A DNA stretch of 64,000 nt from contig NZ_FNOR01000011.1 in the NCBI RefSeq assembly GCF_900107095.1, positions 124,001 to 188,000 of the forward strand, written 5' to 3'. Position 1 is the first letter of the stretch; each line of letters begins with the position of its first letter. Below the pieces are notes generated by a model. It did not search any database, had not been told where the DNA came from, and worked only from the letters and a program-made list of their open reading frames with translations. The position numbers and the translations under genes are program-made. Positions 35,059-44,142 of this stretch are shown piece after piece. This stretch comes from Collimonas sp. OK242 (GTDB lineage Bacteria > Pseudomonadota > Gammaproteobacteria > Burkholderiales > Burkholderiaceae_D).

Positions 35059-35577
35059 ATGAGCAAAATCACGACCTCGCAAACCATAGGCCCGTTTTCC
35101 CACGAAGCCTGGAACTGGGCGACCGAACTGAGCGCCGCCGACCGCCTGCAAACCAGCGCGCCGACCATCGTCGTCAGCGGCATCATCTACGACGGCGACG
35201 GCGTTCCGATCAACGATGCCCAGATCGAAGCCTGGCAGCCGGCCGCCGCCGCTGCGGAATCCGGCCAGGCGATTCCCGGCTTCCGCCGCCTACCCAGCGA
35301 CGACGCGGGAAAATTCAGCCTGCGCTTGTCAGTATGCCCGCAGGCCCAGGGGGAACCGGCAGCCTACGTGACGGTGTTCGCGCGCGGCCTGGTCAAGCAC
35401 CAGTTCACCGCCGTGTTCCTGGAAGACGATGCTGGACTGGGGGATTCGGCAATACTGGCGCAAGTACCTGCTGCTCGCCGCCCCACCCTGATCGCTGCGC
35501 AAACAGGCGCCGGCCGATACAGCTGGAACATACACATGCAGGGCGAGCAGGAAACGGTATTTTTCGACTATGCATGA
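35059..35577 (+). CDS. pcaG: Protocatechuate 3,4-dioxygenase alpha subunit
   Basis: 172-residue partner of PcaH. Dioxygenase N-motif TTSQTIGPFSHEAWNWA, then GIIYDGDGVPINDAQIEAWQ and FARGLVKHQFTAVFLED (core GLVKHQFT). The alpha subunit lacks iron ligands but completes the active site. Ribosome binding site AAGGAG. Third in the cluster order regulator-H-G-B-CD. Confidence 0.93.
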   Translation: MSKITTSQTIGPFSHEAWNWATELSAADRLQTSAPTIVVSGIIYDGDGVPINDAQIEAWQPAAAAAESGQAIPGFRRLPSDDAGKFSLRLSVCPQAQGEPAAYVTVFARGLVKHQFTAVFLEDDAGLGDSAILAQVPAARRPTLIAAQTGAGRYSWNIHMQGEQETVFFDYA

Positions 35578-35595
35578 TTCTGAATCGGAGCCGCA

Positions 35596-36990
35596 GTGAG
35601 TGTATCCATCTTCGATAGCTTCCTGACCACCACCGACATGATCGCCGTCTTCGACGATGCGGCGATCGTGCAAGCCATGTTCCGCTTCGAGCAGGCGCTG
35701 GCGCAGGCACAGGCCGACGAGGGGCTGCTGCCGCCTGCCGCGGCGCGCGCCATCGCCGCCGTCTGCAATGCGCAGCTGTATGACATCCCCGCCATCATCA
35801 GCGCCGGCCGCCGCGCTGGCAGCCTGGCGATTCCATTGGTGAAAGAGTTGACCAAGACCGTGGCGCTGTATGACGCCGAGGCTGCCGCCAAGGTCCACTG
35901 GGGCAGCACCAGCCAGGACGTGATCGACACCGCGATGGTACTGGCCACGCGCGACGCCCTGCAGTTGCTGGACGACGGCCTGTGCGACCTCAGCGGCCGC
36001 CTGCTGCAACTGGCGCAGCAGCACCTTGCCACGCCGGTGTTGGCGCGGACGCTGATGCAGCCGGCGCAGGTGACCAGTTTCGGTTTCAAGCTGACCGGCT
36101 GGCTGGCCCCCCTGGTGCGCGCGCGTGCGCGCCTGCGGGAGTGCGCGGCCCGCGCGCTGCAGCTGCAGCTGGGGGGGGCCGTCGGCACGCTAGCGGTAAT
36201 GGGCGAACAAGGTCCAGCGGTTGTTAGCCGCGTGGCCGCCATCCTGGGCTTGAAGGTCGCCGATGCGGCCTGGCACACCCAGCGCGACGATTGGGTGCGG
36301 CTCGGCCTGGAGGTTGCAGTGCTGACCGGCAGCCTGGGCAAGCTCGCCACCGATTTGAGCCTGATGGCGCAAGGTGAAGTCGCCGAACTGGCGGAACCAT
36401 CCGGCAATGGCCGCGGCGGCTCATCGGCCATGCCGCACAAGCGCAATCCGGTATCGGCCATGATCGCACTGGCCGCCGCCACGCGCACACCGCAGCATGG
36501 CGCGGCCCTGCTGGCGAGCATGGGCCAGCAGCACGAGCGTGGCCTGGGAAACTGGCAGGCCGAACTGGCCGAGTGGCCGGGCCTGTTCCTCAGCACGCAC
36601 GGCGCCCTGCAGGCGTTGAACGATGCCTTCGCCGGCTTGCAGGTTGACAGCGCGCGCATGCTGCGCAATATCGATGCGCTGCAAGGACTGGTGTTCGCCG
36701 AAGCCGCAGCTGCCTATCTGGCGGCCGTCATCGGCCGTCCGCAGTCCCATGAACTGCTGGAAAAGATGAGCGGCGTCGCGCTATCCACCCAGCGCCATCT
36801 GGCCGAGGTGCTGACCGCGGCGGTGCAAGCCGATCCGGCGCTGCGCGGCCATGTCGATCTGCAGCACCTGAAGACACTGTTCGATCCCGCGGCGGCAACC
36901 GCGCCGGCACACCGGCTGGCGCAGCGGCAGTTGCAAAGCCTGCGCGGCGATATTGCTGCATTGAACCTGGCCCACACCTATCATAAATAA
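35596..36990 (+). CDS. pcaB: 3-Carboxy-cis,cis-muconate cycloisomerase
   Basis: Fumarase/aspartase-superfamily enzyme that lactonises 3-carboxymuconate to 4-carboxymuconolactone. 464 residues; GTG start. Superfamily signature GSSAMPHKRNPVSAM at about residues 276-290, with WGSTSQDVIDTAMVL (about 99-113) forming the active site. Slightly longer than some PcaB but within range. It is 18 bases after pcaG. Confidence 0.94.
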   Translation: MSVSIFDSFLTTTDMIAVFDDAAIVQAMFRFEQALAQAQADEGLLPPAAARAIAAVCNAQLYDIPAIISAGRRAGSLAIPLVKELTKTVALYDAEAAAKVHWGSTSQDVIDTAMVLATRDALQLLDDGLCDLSGRLLQLAQQHLATPVLARTLMQPAQVTSFGFKLTGWLAPLVRARARLRECAARALQLQLGGAVGTLAVMGEQGPAVVSRVAAILGLKVADAAWHTQRDDWVRLGLEVAVLTGSLGKLATDLSLMAQGEVAELAEPSGNGRGGSSAMPHKRNPVSAMIALAAATRTPQHGAALLASMGQQHERGLGNWQAELAEWPGLFLSTHGALQALNDAFAGLQVDSARMLRNIDALQGLVFAEAAAAYLAAVIGRPQSHELLEKMSGVALSTQRHLAEVLTAAVQADPALRGHVDLQHLKTLFDPAAATAPAHRLAQRQLQSLRGDIAALNLAHTYHK

Positions 36991-37001
36991 ATGAGCACAA
37001 C

Positions 37002-38264
37002 ATGAGCTACGATCCTATCGACCACGACTTCGAGCGTGGCCTGAATAACCGCCGCAGCATCCTGGGCGACGCCTGGGTGGAGCGCTCGCTATCCAACGCC
37101 AACAGCTTCAATGCCGAATTCCAAAACCTGATCACGCGCTTTGCGTGGAACGAAATCTGGGGGCGGCCGGGCCTGGAACAAAAGACCCGGCGCGCCATCG
37201 TCCTGTCGATTACCGTCGCGCTGGGCCGCTGGGAAGAATTCGACCTGCACGTGCGCGCCGCGCTGCTGGGCGATCCGGAAAACCGCCTGACGCCGGACGA
37301 GCTGAAGGAAGTGCTGATGCAGTCGGCCATATACGCCGGCGTACCGGCCGCCAACACGGCATTTACACACGCCCTGGTGATCCTGCGCGAAATCGGCCCG
37401 CAGATCGGCTACCTGCTGGAGCCGCTGGAGCCGGCAGCCGTCACGCATCCCGGCATCGGCCTTGAAGGCCGCAGCAGCGGCAAGCCCTCTCTGCACTATA
37501 CTGCGCGCGCGCGCCATAACGGCAAGGCGCCGCGCCACACGGTGGTGCTTAGCCACGCGCTGGGCTGCGACTTGACCATGTGGGACGAGCTAGCCAATCT
37601 GCTGGCCGAAGATTGCCGCGTGATCGCTTACGACCATCGCGGCCACGGCAGTTCGGAAGCAGCGCCAGGCATGTACGACATGGCGTCGCTGGCCGATGAC
37701 GCTGCCGCTCTGTTGCGCGAACTCGATACCGGATCGGTGGTATGGGTAGGGCTGTCGATGGGTGGCATGGTCGGCCAGGAGCTGGCTCTGCGCCATCCGA
37801 CGCTGGTCGGTGCGCTGGTGCTGGCCAATACCACGTCCTCCTATCCGGACGCGGCGCGCGAGATGTGGCAGCAACGCATCGCCACCGTGCAAGCACAAGG
37901 CGTGGAGGCTATCGGCGATGCAGTGATGGGGCGCTACTTCACGGACGAATTCCGCGGCAGCCATGGCGCCACAGTGGCGCGCTTCCGCCGGCGTGTGGTC
38001 AGTACCGATGCCATCGGCTACGTCGGATGCTGCCATGCGGTCGGCAACGTCGACACCACCGCGCGGCTAGGCGCAATTACCGTTCCTACGCTAGTAATCG
38101 CCGGCGAATTGGATCAGGGCACGCCAATAGCGATGTCGCAGACGCTGGCGAACGGCATACCCGGTGCGCAATTTGATATATTGAAAAACGCTTCACATCT
38201 GAGCTGCATCGAGCAGCCGCAGGCCTTCGGCCAGGCGGTGCGTAGTTTCATCGAGAATCTATAA
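37002..38264 (+). CDS. Fused 4-carboxymuconolactone decarboxylase / beta-ketoadipate enol-lactone hydrolase (PcaC-PcaD)
   Basis: 420 residues carrying two consecutive pathway steps in one chain. Residues about 1-130 are a PcaC decarboxylase (NAEFQNLITRFAWNEIWGRPGL, core FAWNEIWGRPGL; then EQKTRRAIVLSITVALGR). Residues about 160-420 are a PcaD alpha/beta hydrolase (HALGCDLTMWDEL, VWVGLSMGGMVGQELA with the nucleophile Ser, IAGELDQGTP, and His in ASHLSCIEQP). The actinobacterial fusion PcaL has the opposite order (hydrolase first), so this looks like an independent or rearranged fusion. It explains the absence of separate pcaC and pcaD genes here. Confidence 0.9.
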   Translation: MSYDPIDHDFERGLNNRRSILGDAWVERSLSNANSFNAEFQNLITRFAWNEIWGRPGLEQKTRRAIVLSITVALGRWEEFDLHVRAALLGDPENRLTPDELKEVLMQSAIYAGVPAANTAFTHALVILREIGPQIGYLLEPLEPAAVTHPGIGLEGRSSGKPSLHYTARARHNGKAPRHTVVLSHALGCDLTMWDELANLLAEDCRVIAYDHRGHGSSEAAPGMYDMASLADDAAALLRELDTGSVVWVGLSMGGMVGQELALRHPTLVGALVLANTTSSYPDAAREMWQQRIATVQAQGVEAIGDAVMGRYFTDEFRGSHGATVARFRRRVVSTDAIGYVGCCHAVGNVDTTARLGAITVPTLVIAGELDQGTPIAMSQTLANGIPGAQFDILKNASHLSCIEQPQAFGQAVRSFIENL

Positions 38265-38268
38265 GCAA

Positions 38269-38300
38269 CGGCGGCGCCGCCTTCAAATCAGGCGCCGCCG
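38269..38300. repeat. Strong GC-rich hairpin between the convergent pca units
   Basis: CGGCGGCGCC (38269-38278) and GGCGCCGCCG (38291-38300) form a perfect 10-bp stem around a 12-base loop. There is no T-run on either side, so termination would need to be Rho-assisted; it may protect mRNA 3' ends. Confidence 0.55.
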
Positions 38301-38309
38301 CAGGAAAAC

Positions 38310-38408
38310 TTATACGCCCGGATCGCGCGCCTTGTCGAACTCCACGTTGTAGAACGAACCGCCAGTTGCTTCCGCCTTGCGGATGTACACCGTCTGCAAA
38401 CGGCTCAT
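38310..38408 (-). CDS. 32-codon small ORF after pcaF
   Basis: Encodes MSRLQTVYIRKAEATGG, then SFYNVEFDKARDPGV and a stop. GGAGA precedes the ATG, and the frame lies 36 bases downstream of the pcaF stop on the same strand. It ends at the intergenic hairpin. Could be a real microprotein, a remnant of a longer gene, or chance; I recognise no family. Confidence 0.4.
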   Translation of the reverse strand: MSRLQTVYIRKAEATGGSFYNVEFDKARDPGV

Positions 38409-38444
38409 AGCGTGGTGTCTCCTACTGTATTCAATGCTGAGGCT

Positions 38445-39656
38445 TCATACCCGCTCAATGACGATGGCAATGCCCTGCCCTACGCCGATGCACATGGTGC
38501 ATAGCGCATAGCGGCCGCCGGTCCGGCGCAGCTGATACAGCGCGGTGGTGACAAGCCGCGCGCCGCTCATGCCCAGCGGGTGGCCCAGTGCAATCGCGCC
38601 GCCCAGCGGATTGACGCGCGGATCATCGTCCTTCAGGCCCAGCTCACGCAGTACCGCCAGTCCCTGCGAGGCGAAGGCTTCGTTCAGTTCGATGATGTCC
38701 ATCTGGTCCAAAGTCATGCCCAGCTGGCGCATCAGCTTCTGCGTGGCCGGCGCCGGGCCGATGCCCATCAGACGCGGCGCCACGCCTGCCGCCGCCATGC
38801 CGACAATGCGCGCGCGCGGTGTCAGGCCGTGGCGCGCCGCTGCTGCGGCGCTGGCGATCAGCAACGCGCAGGCGCCGTCGTTGACGCCGGAGGCATTGCC
38901 GGCCGTGACGCTGCCATCAATACGCACCACGCCTTTCAGCCTGGCAAGTGCTTCGGCGCTGGTCTCGCGCGGATGTTCGTCCTGCGCGAAGACGACAGGA
39001 TCTCCCTTCTTCTGCGCTAGCGACACCGGCACGATCTCGTCGGCGAACAGGCCGTCGCGCTGGGCGCGCGCGGTCTTTTGCTGGCTGGCCAAGGCGAACT
39101 TATCCTGGTCGGCACGGCTTATCTTGTATTCGTCAGCCACATTTTCGGCAGTCTCCGGCATCGCATCGACGCCGTACAGCTGTTTCATCAGCTGGTTCGG
39201 GAAGCGCCAGCCGATGGTCGTGTCGTAGATGGCGGCGCTGCGCGAAAACGCCGCGTCTGCCTTGCCCATGACGAAAGGCGCGCGCGTCATCGATTCCACG
39301 CCGCCGGCGATCATCAGGCTGGCGTCGCCGGACCGGATCGCCCGCGCCGCCGTGCCAACCGCATCCATGCCCGAACCGCACAGGCGGTTGACGGTGGAGC
39401 CGGGAACTTCCTGCGGCAGACCGGCCAGCAGCGCCGACATGCGCGCCACGTTGCGGTTGTCTTCGCCGGCCTGGTTGGCGCAACCGTAGATCACGTCATC
39501 GACTTCTTTCCAGTCGACGCCGGCATTGCGGCGCATCAGTTCGCGCAGCGGCAGCGCGCCAAGGTCGTCGGCGCGCATGTCCTTCAGCGCCCCGCCGTAG
39601 CGGCCGATGGGCGTGCGGATCGCATCGCAGATGAATGCTTCTTTCGCTTCTTTCAT
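38445..39656 (-). CDS. pcaF: Beta-ketoadipyl-CoA thiolase
   Basis: Final step of the pathway: cleaves beta-ketoadipyl-CoA to succinyl-CoA and acetyl-CoA. 403 residues. Thiolase motifs: VNRLCGSGMDAV (acyl-enzyme Cys), NPLGGAIALGHPLGMSGAR and CTMCIGVGQG (second Cys). The start at 39656 (MKEAKEAFICDAIRTPIGR) has GAGG upstream; the ATG at 39671 would overlap pcaJ. Third gene of the pcaI-J-F operon. Confidence 0.94.
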   Translation of the reverse strand: MKEAKEAFICDAIRTPIGRYGGALKDMRADDLGALPLRELMRRNAGVDWKEVDDVIYGCANQAGEDNRNVARMSALLAGLPQEVPGSTVNRLCGSGMDAVGTAARAIRSGDASLMIAGGVESMTRAPFVMGKADAAFSRSAAIYDTTIGWRFPNQLMKQLYGVDAMPETAENVADEYKISRADQDKFALASQQKTARAQRDGLFADEIVPVSLAQKKGDPVVFAQDEHPRETSAEALARLKGVVRIDGSVTAGNASGVNDGACALLIASAAAAARHGLTPRARIVGMAAAGVAPRLMGIGPAPATQKLMRQLGMTLDQMDIIELNEAFASQGLAVLRELGLKDDDPRVNPLGGAIALGHPLGMSGARLVTTALYQLRRTGGRYALCTMCIGVGQGIAIVIERV

Positions 39657-39667
39657 ATTGTCCTCGT

Positions 39668-40315
39668 TCATTTCAGCGGCGGCAGCAGGGTTGCTGCGGT
39701 CGCAGCCTGCAATTCTTCAAAGCTCAGTCCGGGCGCCATTTCCCGCACCGCAAGTCCGGCCGGCGTAACGTCCAGTACGGCCAGGTCGGTATAGATGCGG
39801 TTGACGCAGGCCACGCCGGTCAGCGGATAGCTGCACTGTTCCACGATCTTGCTTTCGCCGCTCTTGGTCTGGTGATCCATCATCACAAACACCTGCTTGG
39901 CTCCGATGGCCAGGTCCATCGCGCCGCCGACGGCTGGAATCGCGTCCGGCGCGCCGGTGTGCCAGTTGGCCAGGTCGCCGTTGGCTGCCACCTGGAAGGC
40001 GCCCAATACGCAGATATCCAGATGGCCGCCGCGCATCATGGCGAACGAATCGCCATGGTGGAAATAGGCGCCGCCGACCAGCAGCGTCACCGGCTGCTTG
40101 CCGGCGTTGATCAGGTCCTCGTCCTCCTCGCCGGGCGCCGGCGCCGGGCCCATGCCGAGCAGGCCGTTTTCGCTGTGCAGGAACACTTCGCGCTCGGCCG
40201 GCAGGTAGTTGGCGACCTTGGTCGGCAAGCCGATGCCCAGGTTTACGTAAGCGCCTTCAGGGATATCCTGCGCCACGCGGGCGGCGATCTGTTCACGGGT
40301 GTAACGGTTCGTCAT
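39668..40315 (-). CDS. pcaJ: 3-Oxoadipate CoA-transferase subunit B
   Basis: 215 residues. Together with PcaI it moves CoA from succinyl-CoA to beta-ketoadipate. The catalytic glutamate motif is SENGLLGMGP, with NLGIGLPTKVANYL before it. It overlaps pcaI by four bases. Confidence 0.94.
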   Translation of the reverse strand: MTNRYTREQIAARVAQDIPEGAYVNLGIGLPTKVANYLPAEREVFLHSENGLLGMGPAPAPGEEDEDLINAGKQPVTLLVGGAYFHHGDSFAMMRGGHLDICVLGAFQVAANGDLANWHTGAPDAIPAVGGAMDLAIGAKQVFVMMDHQTKSGESKIVEQCSYPLTGVACVNRIYTDLAVLDVTPAGLAVREMAPGLSFEELQAATAATLLPPLK

Positions 40316-40977
40316 ACGGCCTCCTGCACCACACGTTGGACAAAGATGCCGGGCGTGACGATCGCTTCCGGATCGAGCTCACCCAGCGCCACCACTCGCT
40401 GCACCTGGGCCACGGTAATTTTGGCCGCCATCGCCATGATGGGACCGAAATTGCGCGCGGTCTTGCGGTACACCAAGTTGCCCCAGCGGTCGCCGTGCAG
40501 CGCCTTGATCAGCGCAAAGTCGGCGTGGATCGGCGACTCCAGCACGTACATGCGGCCATTGATCTCGCGCGTCTCCTTGCCGGCGGCCAGCAGCGTGCCA
40601 TAGCCGGTCGGCGTAAAGAAGCCGCCGATGCCGGCGCCGGCGGCGCGGATGCGTTCGGCCAGGTTGCCCTGCGGGGTCAGTTCCAGCTCGATCTTGCCGG
40701 CACGGTACAGCGCGTCGAAGTGTTGGGAATCGGCCTGGCGCGGAAAGGAGCAGATGATCTTGCGCACCCGCCCCGCCGCCAGCAGCGCGGCCAGCCCGGT
40801 GTCGCCGTTGCCGGCGTTGTTGTTGACGATGGTGAGCTCGCGCGCGCCCTGCTCGATCAGCGCGTCGATCAGCGCCGCCGGCATGCCGGCGTTGCCAAAG
40901 CCGCCGATCATGATGGTCGCGCCGTCATGGATGTCGGCCACGGCGCGCTCCATTGATTCAAATGTTTTGTCGATCAT
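40312..40977 (-). CDS. pcaI: 3-Oxoadipate CoA-transferase subunit A
   Basis: 221 residues; CoA-transferase family I alpha signature GGFGNAGMPAALIDAL and NNNAGNGDTGLAALLAAGRV (core NNNAGNGDTGLAAL). First gene of the minus-strand pcaIJF operon, divergent from an IclR-type regulator with a PcaR-type box between them. Confidence 0.94.
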   Translation of the reverse strand: MIDKTFESMERAVADIHDGATIMIGGFGNAGMPAALIDALIEQGARELTIVNNNAGNGDTGLAALLAAGRVRKIICSFPRQADSQHFDALYRAGKIELELTPQGNLAERIRAAGAGIGGFFTPTGYGTLLAAGKETREINGRMYVLESPIHADFALIKALHGDRWGNLVYRKTARNFGPIMAMAAKITVAQVQRVVALGELDPEAIVTPGIFVQRVVQEAV

Positions 40978-41054
40978 ATTCCGTCTCGGTGATGCGCACG
41001 GCCGCTGACTTGCTGTCGTACGCTGCCGGCTGCCTTAGCCAAATATACCAATGT

Positions 41055-41069
41055 GTGCGATAATCGAAC
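41055..41069 (-). promoter_or_regulatory. PcaR-type operator upstream of pcaI
   Basis: On the minus strand the 15 bases GTTCGATTATCGCAC differ at one position from the 15-base PcaR recognition sequence I recall for the Pseudomonas putida pcaI promoter (GTTCGATAATCGCAC). It lies between pcaI (start 40977) and the regulator gene (41167), about 80 bases from the pcaI start. A related GATTACCGAAC follows at 41078. Confidence 0.75.
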
Positions 41070-41166
41070 AAATAATTGATTACCGAACGTTTAGTGTATC
41101 CAGCAGTGAGTGCCCAGGTCAAGAAAAAACAGCTGTCGAACCCAACTCCTGCATTAAAATCACGCC

Positions 41167-42018
41167 ATGCCCAAGACCACCACCAAAGCCAGTCCTGCCG
41201 CCGAGACGGCGGAGGAACACACGGAAGAGCGCGCACCCAGCATCGCCGAACAGATCGACGCGCTGGCCGACCCCAGCTTCATGACGTCGCTGGCACGCGG
41301 CCTCGCCGTAGTGCAGGCCTTCAGCGATTCGCGTAAACCGCAAACCATCGCCAACATCAGCCAGAAAACCGGCATCCCGCGTGCAGCCGTGCGGCGCTGC
41401 CTGCATACACTGCGCGAGTTGGGTTATGTGGACGCCGAGCTGAACAATTTTTCGCTGCGGCCCAAGGTGCTGACTTTAGGCTACTCCTATTTATCGTCGA
41501 CGCCGCTGACGGTATCGGCCCAACCTTATTTGAACAATATCAGTCGCACGCTGAATGAATCGAGCTCGCTGGCTGTGATGGACGATGACGAAGTACTGTA
41601 CGTAGCCCGCGCCGCCACCTCACGCGTGATGTCGGTTGCGCTGAACACCGGCAGCCGCCTGCCCGCCTATTGCACTTCGCTGGGACGCGTAATGCTGGCG
41701 CACACGCCTCCAGCCCAGCTTGACCAGTACCTGGCCCGCACCAAACTGCGGCCGATGACCGAGAACACGGTAACCAGCGTCAAGCGGCTGCGTGCGATCC
41801 TGGCTGACGTGCGTCAGGCGGGTTACGCGATCAACGATGAAGAACTGGAACTAGGCTTGCGCTCCATAGCGGTGCCGGTGCGCGGTGCATCGGGCACCGT
41901 CCTGGCGGCGTTGAACGTGGGCGCGCAGGCAGCGCGTGTCAGCGTCAGTCAATTGGAGCAAGATTTCCTGCCGGTACTGTTGCGCAGCGCCCAAGAGTTG
42001 TCCGTCCTGCTGCCTTGA
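41167..42018 (+). CDS. pcaR: PcaR-like IclR-family regulator of pcaIJF
   Basis: 283 residues. A charged N-terminal extension (about 1-35) precedes the IclR helix-turn-helix (QTIANISQKTGIPRAAVRRCL). The effector domain includes GSRLPAYCTSLGRVMLA and GYAINDEELELGLRSIAVPV, matching PcaR/PobR-type regulators. Divergent from pcaI with a good PcaR box between; in Pseudomonas PcaR activates with beta-ketoadipate. Sequence is clearly different from the regulator beside pcaH. Confidence 0.85.
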   Translation: MPKTTTKASPAAETAEEHTEERAPSIAEQIDALADPSFMTSLARGLAVVQAFSDSRKPQTIANISQKTGIPRAAVRRCLHTLRELGYVDAELNNFSLRPKVLTLGYSYLSSTPLTVSAQPYLNNISRTLNESSSLAVMDDDEVLYVARAATSRVMSVALNTGSRLPAYCTSLGRVMLAHTPPAQLDQYLARTKLRPMTENTVTSVKRLRAILADVRQAGYAINDEELELGLRSIAVPVRGASGTVLAALNVGAQAARVSVSQLEQDFLPVLLRSAQELSVLLP

Positions 42019-42190
42019 GCGGCAACGCAAACTGTAACGATACCCAGGCAAGTCAGAAAAAGACAATCTCTCCCTATGTACCCAAGAGAGGGCGGAGTGT
42101 TATTGCCCGTCTGCTTAGTACGCGCCACGAGTATGGATTTGCGCAGTAAACCGGCGCCTCAGCAACAGCTGGGCGCGTCGTTTGTACTTG

Positions 42191-42538
42191 TTAAGGCTTA
42201 TCCCGCAAATTCTCGCCACGCCGGTCGCCCACTGTCGCGCGAATACTTTTCGCGTGGTAGTCCATCAGGAGAATTTTGAGATCAGAGGGCAAGGACGGAT
42301 CGCTGTACAGGCTATGCAATAGCTGTGACTGCACGAACATGGTTTGCCGCTTGATGATTGCACAATCGTTGTGGCTGACACCATGATTCATGTTGGCGAC
42401 GAGCTCCAGAACATCACGCTTGAGACGGTAAAAGAGAGAGCGGGCGAGAGTGCTTTCAGCAGTAATGGGAGGCTCTTTCCCAACTGTCTCTGTTACGGCC
42501 GACAGTGCGGACTGACTCTCAGAATGTTTTAAAAGCAT
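42191..42538 (-). CDS. Hypothetical protein
   Basis: 115 residues (MLLKHSESQSALSAVTETVG...), predominantly helical, not recognised. GGGGAAACG precedes the ATG. Base composition is lower in GC than the pca genes. Likely accessory; could bind a partner through its coiled helices but nothing shows a function. Confidence 0.5.
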   Translation of the reverse strand: MLLKHSESQSALSAVTETVGKEPPITAESTLARSLFYRLKRDVLELVANMNHGVSHNDCAIIKRQTMFVQSQLLHSLYSDPSLPSDLKILLMDYHAKSIRATVGDRRGENLRDKP

Positions 42539-43097
42539 CGTTTCCCCTGAATCCTAAAACAACAAGAATTAGTCTTCATCTCGGTCTGTCGCCGATTTCG
42601 CCGCCAACTCAAATGCACCGTCTACCGGACTGGATTAACAGGCGACCTTCACTCGAATTCCACAGCGGCAACTAGAAGAAGTATCGTCAATCCGTACATT
42701 TCAACAATTGCCTTAAATCTAACACACTACTTGATCGGATTGCATAGCAAAAAGCCAAGATTGAGACGCTGTTGGCGCGCATGCCGAAGCGCCCCTCTTC
42801 CTTTGCGATGCCCTTGATTTGTTATTGAAGAAGATGCTACGTGGAGGTTTTATTAAATGCATCGTCTCTTGGGAGGTTGCCGGATGGAATTCGCTATGCG
42901 GCTGGGCAAGAATAATGGGTGAGAAGAATGAAATGACTCAAACTGAAAGCAGCGTTTCAAGGTTTCGAGGCATATTAACTGGCAGGCGAGGATCTAGAGT
43001 GGACTGGTTCAGCTGCGGGTGGATGTCAATTTCAAAAAATTCAAAAAAAAACGCTTTGGGCCACAAGGTCCGCCTCTATTCATTTACGTCCCGTGCG
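42539..43097. other. 559-base gap without a supported gene
   Basis: AT-richer than the pca region. A plus-strand frame opens at 42819 and continues over the next gene's antisense; its N-terminal part has no good ribosome binding site and it was not accepted. I see nothing else. Confidence 0.55.
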
Positions 43098-43745
43098 TCA
43101 TCGAGTCTTGGTCAGGACGACGTGGGCCGCATGCGGTGTCGGAACATATTCGGTGCATCGATAACCGAGTTTTGGCAAGTCGATGCCGGTGAGAAGGTGC
43201 TCCCCGCAGCCGAGAAGGACCGGGGCGATGGCGAGGTGCAATTGGTCGATGAGTCCTGCACGAAGGTATTGCCGAACCGTGGCGACGCCGCCGCCGAGCC
43301 GGACATCCTGGCCGCCGGCAGCATCGGTGGCGCGCTGAAGTACAGCGCGGATATCGTCGGTAACGAAGTGGAATACGGTGCCGCCATCCATCGCGATCGA
43401 TGGCCGAGCGTGGTTGGTCAGCACAAAGACCTGCGTGTGGTACGGCGGATTGTCGCCCCACCATCCCTTCCACGTATCGTCGGGCCACGCGCCTCTGACA
43501 GGTCCGAACATATTGCGCCCTATGATCCACGCACCAATGTTGTCGAACCCGCGCGCTACAAAGCTGTCATCTACGCCAGTCGTGCCGCCCTCATTTCCAA
43601 ACATCTGTTGAAACGTTCGGGTGGCGAAGGCCCATTCGTGCAACGCTACGCCGCCGACACCGAGCGGATTGTCGAGATTCTGGTCGGGGCCGGCGCCATA
43701 GCCGTCGAGGGATATGGAGAAGGCGTGAACCCGGAGTTTGGACAT
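43098..43745 (-). CDS. RibD C-terminal/dihydrofolate-reductase-like protein
   Basis: 215 residues of the DHFR-like 'RibD_C' superfamily (ISLDGYGAGPDQNLDNPLG near the start, DNIGAWIIGRNMFGPVRGAW, QVFVLTNHARPSIAMDGGT (core VLTNHARPSI), then GGQDVRLGGGVATVRQYL, DQLHLAIAPVLLGCGEHLL). Such proteins are NADPH-dependent reductases of unknown substrate and are common in stress or resistance loci. It precedes no obvious partner. Confidence 0.85.
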   Translation of the reverse strand: MSKLRVHAFSISLDGYGAGPDQNLDNPLGVGGVALHEWAFATRTFQQMFGNEGGTTGVDDSFVARGFDNIGAWIIGRNMFGPVRGAWPDDTWKGWWGDNPPYHTQVFVLTNHARPSIAMDGGTVFHFVTDDIRAVLQRATDAAGGQDVRLGGGVATVRQYLRAGLIDQLHLAIAPVLLGCGEHLLTGIDLPKLGYRCTEYVPTPHAAHVVLTKTR

Positions 43746-43759
43746 GGCTGCGGATTCTT

Positions 43760-43975
43760 TCAGCCGGCGCCGGTGGTCCGAGGCATGCCGGGCTGATCCA
43801 AATCAACCTCATTGGTCGAATCGACATAGTTCTTGAGCGCAGCATCCATTTCAAATCTCAATTTTTCGATCACCGCAGGATCCCGTTGCTCTCGGGATAT
43901 TTCGGTGAGATATTTATTTTTTGCGAGATCGTGCAAACGGCTGGCTTCGGTGATTTTCAGCTCGGGACTATCCAT
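43760..43975 (-). CDS. Small hypothetical protein
   Basis: 71 residues, acidic and helical (ASRLHDLAKNKYLTEISREQR, core HDLAKNKYLTEISREQ), no recognised family. A GGAG lies nine bases before the start. It lies 14 bases upstream of the DHFR-like gene on the same strand, so both may be one unit. Confidence 0.5.
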   Translation of the reverse strand: MDSPELKITEASRLHDLAKNKYLTEISREQRDPAVIEKLRFEMDAALKNYVDSTNEVDLDQPGMPRTTGAG

Positions 43976-44142
43976 GGCGATTGCTCCAGACAGGGTCAGC
44001 TAGATGACTATCCTAACACTGTCTCTGACCAGTCTCAAACGTATTCCTGATGAGTTAATTAGTTATCCAGACGCGCCAGGCAACTGCCAGCCAGTCGAAT
44101 CCAATCTCTAATAACAACACTTTCCATACAGCATCTTTCGCT

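Noticed and set aside
42819-43796. 325-codon frame on the plus strand
   Set aside because: Overlaps the DHFR-like gene on the other strand, which has recognisable motifs; the frame's own product has none.
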